Part shown: one piece after another, positions 62,306-64,000 of the stretch
Layout: the number at the start of each line of letters is the position of its first letter
Position numbering within the stretch: the stretch's first letter is position 1
Assembly (NCBI RefSeq): GCF_023016525.1
Contig: NZ_JALKCG010000009.1
Span: 1-64,000, forward strand
Source of the DNA: Ancylobacter koreensis
Lineage (GTDB): Bacteria; Pseudomonadota; Alphaproteobacteria; Rhizobiales; Xanthobacteraceae
Length of the DNA: 64,000 nt
Direction of reading: 5' to 3'
Position numbers and translations under genes: made by a program
Notes under the pieces: generated by a model
Seen by the model: the letters and a program-made list of their open reading frames with translations, nothing else
Told to the model about the DNA's origin: nothing
Databases searched by the model: none

Positions 62306-63661
62306 ATGTCGAGAACCACCACGCCCCCCGTCCTGCGCTTCGCCCCGTCGCCGACCGGGCTGCTCCATGTCGGCAATGCGCGCACCGCGCTCTACAACGC
62401 GCTGTTCGCCCGGCGTGAGGGCGGCACCTTCATCCTGCGCTACGACGACACCGACACGGCGCGCTCGACGGACGCGTTCGCCGACGCCATCGCCGAGGAT
62501 ATCGGCTGGCTCGGCCTGCATCCCGACCGGATCGAGTACCAGTCGTGCCGGCTCGACCGCTACGACGCGGCGGTAGAGCGGCTGAAGGCTGCGGGCCGGC
62601 TTTACCCCGCCTATGAGACGGAGGAGGAGCTGGAGGCGAAGCGCCAGTCGCGGCGTCGGCGCGGCTTGCCGCCGGTCTATGACCGCGCGGCGCTGATGCT
62701 GACCGGCGCCGAGCGGGCGGTGCTGGAGGGCGAGGGGCGCCGGCCGCATTGGCGTTTCCGCCTCGACGGTCGCAAGGTCGATTGGGACGACATGGTGCGC
62801 GGCCGGCAGGGCGTCGACACCGCCACCCTCTCCGATTCCGTGCTGGTGCGCGAGGACGGCTCCTATCTCTACACGCTGACCTCCGTCGTCGACGACATCG
62901 AGATGGGCGTGACCCATGTCGTGCGCGGCGAGGACCACGTCACCAATACCGGCGTGCAGATCGAGATATTCGAGGCGCTGGGCGCCGCGCCGCCGGTGTT
63001 CGGCCATCATAATCTTCTCGTTCTGCCGAGCGGGGAGGGACTGTCGAAGCGGCTCGGCCATCTCTCGCTGCGCGCGCTGCGCGACGAGGGGGAGGAGGCG
63101 CTGGCGCTGGCGGGCCTCGCCGTGCTGACCGGCACCTCGCTTCCCGTCGAGCCGGTGGCCTCGCTCGACGAACTTGCTGCGCGCATCGACTTCGCGAAGA
63201 TCTCCCGCGCCCCGGCACGCTTCGATCCCGAGGAACTGACGGCGCTCACCGCCGCGACGCTGCATCACCTGTCTTACGTAACGGTAGCTGCGCGGCTTGC
63301 CGCGCTCGGTATCGGCGGCGGGGAGGCGTTCTGGCGGGCGGTGCGCGGCAATCTCGACCGGCTGACGGACGCCGCCCGCTGGTGGCGCGTGGTGGAAGGG
63401 CCGCTTACACCCTCGATGGCGCCCGAAGACGCCGGATTCCTGCATCTGGCGGCCGATCTGCTGCCGCAGGAATGGGGCGAGGACGTCTATCCCCGCTGGA
63501 TCGCTGTCCTGAAGCCGGCGAGCGGGCGTGCCGGGCGGGCGCTGTTTCACCCGCTGCGCGTGGCGCTGACCGGAGCGGAAAGCGGCCCCGAATTGAAGGC
63601 GCTGCTGCCGCTGATCGGGCGCGAGAAGGCCGCCGCGCGGCTGAGGGGCGAGGCGGCGTAG
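62306..63661 (+). CDS. gltX: Glutamate--tRNA ligase
   Basis: A 451-residue class I aminoacyl-tRNA synthetase: [17 protein letters not shown] at 12-28 (HIGH region reads H-V-G-N), Y-D-D-T-D near 50, V-V-R-G-E-D-H near 208, and the KMSKS region as [10 protein letters not shown] near 250. The C-terminal anticodon-binding part is short compared with canonical GluRS. Alphaproteobacteria often carry two GltX proteins, one charging tRNA-Gln as well; which one this is cannot be settled here. Confidence 0.93.
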   Translation: MSRTTTPPVLRFAPSPTGLLHVGNARTALYNALFARREGGTFILRYDDTDTARSTDAFADAIAEDIGWLGLHPDRIEYQSCRLDRYDAAVERLKAAGRLYPAYETEEELEAKRQSRRRRGLPPVYDRAALMLTGAERAVLEGEGRRPHWRFRLDGRKVDWDDMVRGRQGVDTATLSDSVLVREDGSYLYTLTSVVDDIEMGVTHVVRGEDHVTNTGVQIEIFEALGAAPPVFGHHNLLVLPSGEGLSKRLGHLSLRALRDEGEEALALAGLAVLTGTSLPVEPVASLDELAARIDFAKISRAPARFDPEELTALTAATLHHLSYVTVAARLAALGIGGGEAFWRAVRGNLDRLTDAARWWRVVEGPLTPSMAPEDAGFLHLAADLLPQEWGEDVYPRWIAVLKPASGRAGRALFHPLRVALTGAESGPELKALLPLIGREKAAARLRGEAA

Positions 63662-63704
63662 GTCTGCAGAATTTCATCGTCGGATCGCGGACGTCTCAAG
63701 CGTC

Positions 63705-63790
63705 CGTCATGGCCGGGCTTGACCCGGCCATCCACGCCTTGCTGCCGTCGTACGAAGAGGTGGATCCCCGGGTCAAGCCCGGGGATGACG
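63705..63790. repeat. Dispersed palindromic repeat, second type (CGTCATGGCCGGG)
   Basis: CGTCATGGCCGGGCTTGACC at one end and GGGTCAAGCCCGGGGATGACG at the other make a long imperfect inverted repeat with inner GGCCATCCACG and GTGGATCC arms. It is a relative of, but distinct from, the CGTCATCCCGG family. It separates gltX from the convergent DUF2865 gene. Confidence 0.8.
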
Positions 63791-63830
63791 GCCGCTCGAT
63801 CGAGCCTTGAAAGCCCGACGTAACCGGCGG

Positions 63831-64000
63831 TCAGGGCTTCTTGGCGGGAGGGGGCGTTGCGGGGCGGGGTTGGGACATTTCGCGCGAGGCGTCCTCGGTG
63901 ACGACGATGTCGCCCTTGCGCAGCGTCTGGTCCTCCTGCGCGCCGAGCGCCTGCGCCCAGCTCATGCCGGCGGGGCGGCAGGAGCAGGCGGCGACGAACT
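63831..64000 (-). CDS. C-terminal part of a DUF2865-type protein, cut by window edge
   Basis: The last 55 codons are visible: A-C-S-C-R-P-A-G-M-S-W near the window edge, T-L-R-K-G-D-I-V-V-T-E-D-A-S, then a Pro/Ala/Lys tail ending P-P-A-K-K-P. The L-R-x-G-D-I-V-x-T-E-D/E stretch closes DUF2865 proteins, secreted alphaproteobacterial proteins of unknown function. The N-terminus lies outside the window. Confidence 0.65.
   Translation of the reverse strand, partial: FVAACSCRPAGMSWAQALGAQEDQTLRKGDIVVTEDASREMSQPRPATPPPAKKP

Noticed and set aside
60356-63550. A 1064-codon minus-strand open reading opposite nadE and gltX
   Set aside because: Both strands were compared: the plus strand encodes two complete, motif-verified enzymes, and the minus reading shows no domain.

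Overview
The window is high-GC DNA with dense, often overlapping genes. It looks like an alphaproteobacterial chromosome, most likely Hyphomicrobiales (Xanthobacteraceae-like). This is inferred from the gene content: class II DAHP synthase, BluB/CobST cobalamin genes, DUF1289, DUF2865, a TIGR02281-type aspartic protease, TakP-like TRAP receptors and CGTCATCCCGG-type dispersed palindromes. No gene-free stretch exceeds about 300 bp.

Bases 1 to about 22.83 kb are accessory DNA and look like a genomic island inserted at the 5' end of dusA. The right-hand end is a decayed tyrosine recombinase lying directly against dusA. The left edge carries the tail of an IS3 transposase fused to a truncated serine acetyltransferase gene. 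Next comes a nine-gene leftward operon (12.19 to 0.43 kb): TctC-like receptor, NtaA/DszA-type flavin monooxygenase, ABC ATPase, fused ABC permease, fumarate-reductase-like flavoprotein, second NtaA/DszA-type monooxygenase, ferric/thiamine-type binding protein, four-domain rhodanese and an atypical SDR. tctB and tctA diverge from its promoter. A cytoplasmic-looking binding protein, an amino-acid ABC ATPase and a permease cut by an inactive IS407-type element follow. Then come an Rrf2 regulator and an Ssu-type ABC operon divergent from an SsuD-like monooxygenase. Taken together the island looks like an organosulfur (or similar xenobiotic) uptake and cleavage module; the substrate is not shown by the sequence.

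From 22.83 kb onward the content is mostly conserved chromosome. It holds dusA and a TauE/SafE exporter, then bluB-cobS-DUF1289-aspartic protease divergent from cobT. A thermonuclease, a uracil-DNA-glycosylase-like protein and an amino-acid ABC transporter without an ATPase follow. Next are Mrp/ApbC with a histidine-rich linker, three tandem TRAP binding proteins with no permease, an EamA and an MFS transporter, moaA, a DUF971 protein and an L,D-transpeptidase. After these come two tandem acyltransferase-3/SGNH proteins, an SRAP protein, tRNA-Val(CAC), gph, rpiA, a DUF2059 protein, a complete tctCBA operon, gor, and class II DAHP synthase.

The right end holds a surface-polysaccharide-like trio (two paralogous alpha/beta-hydrolase-like proteins and an RgpF-domain glycosyltransferase), then nadE, gltX and the C-terminus of a DUF2865 protein. 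Several long intergenic palindromes of one or two repeat families are scattered through this part and are absent from the island.
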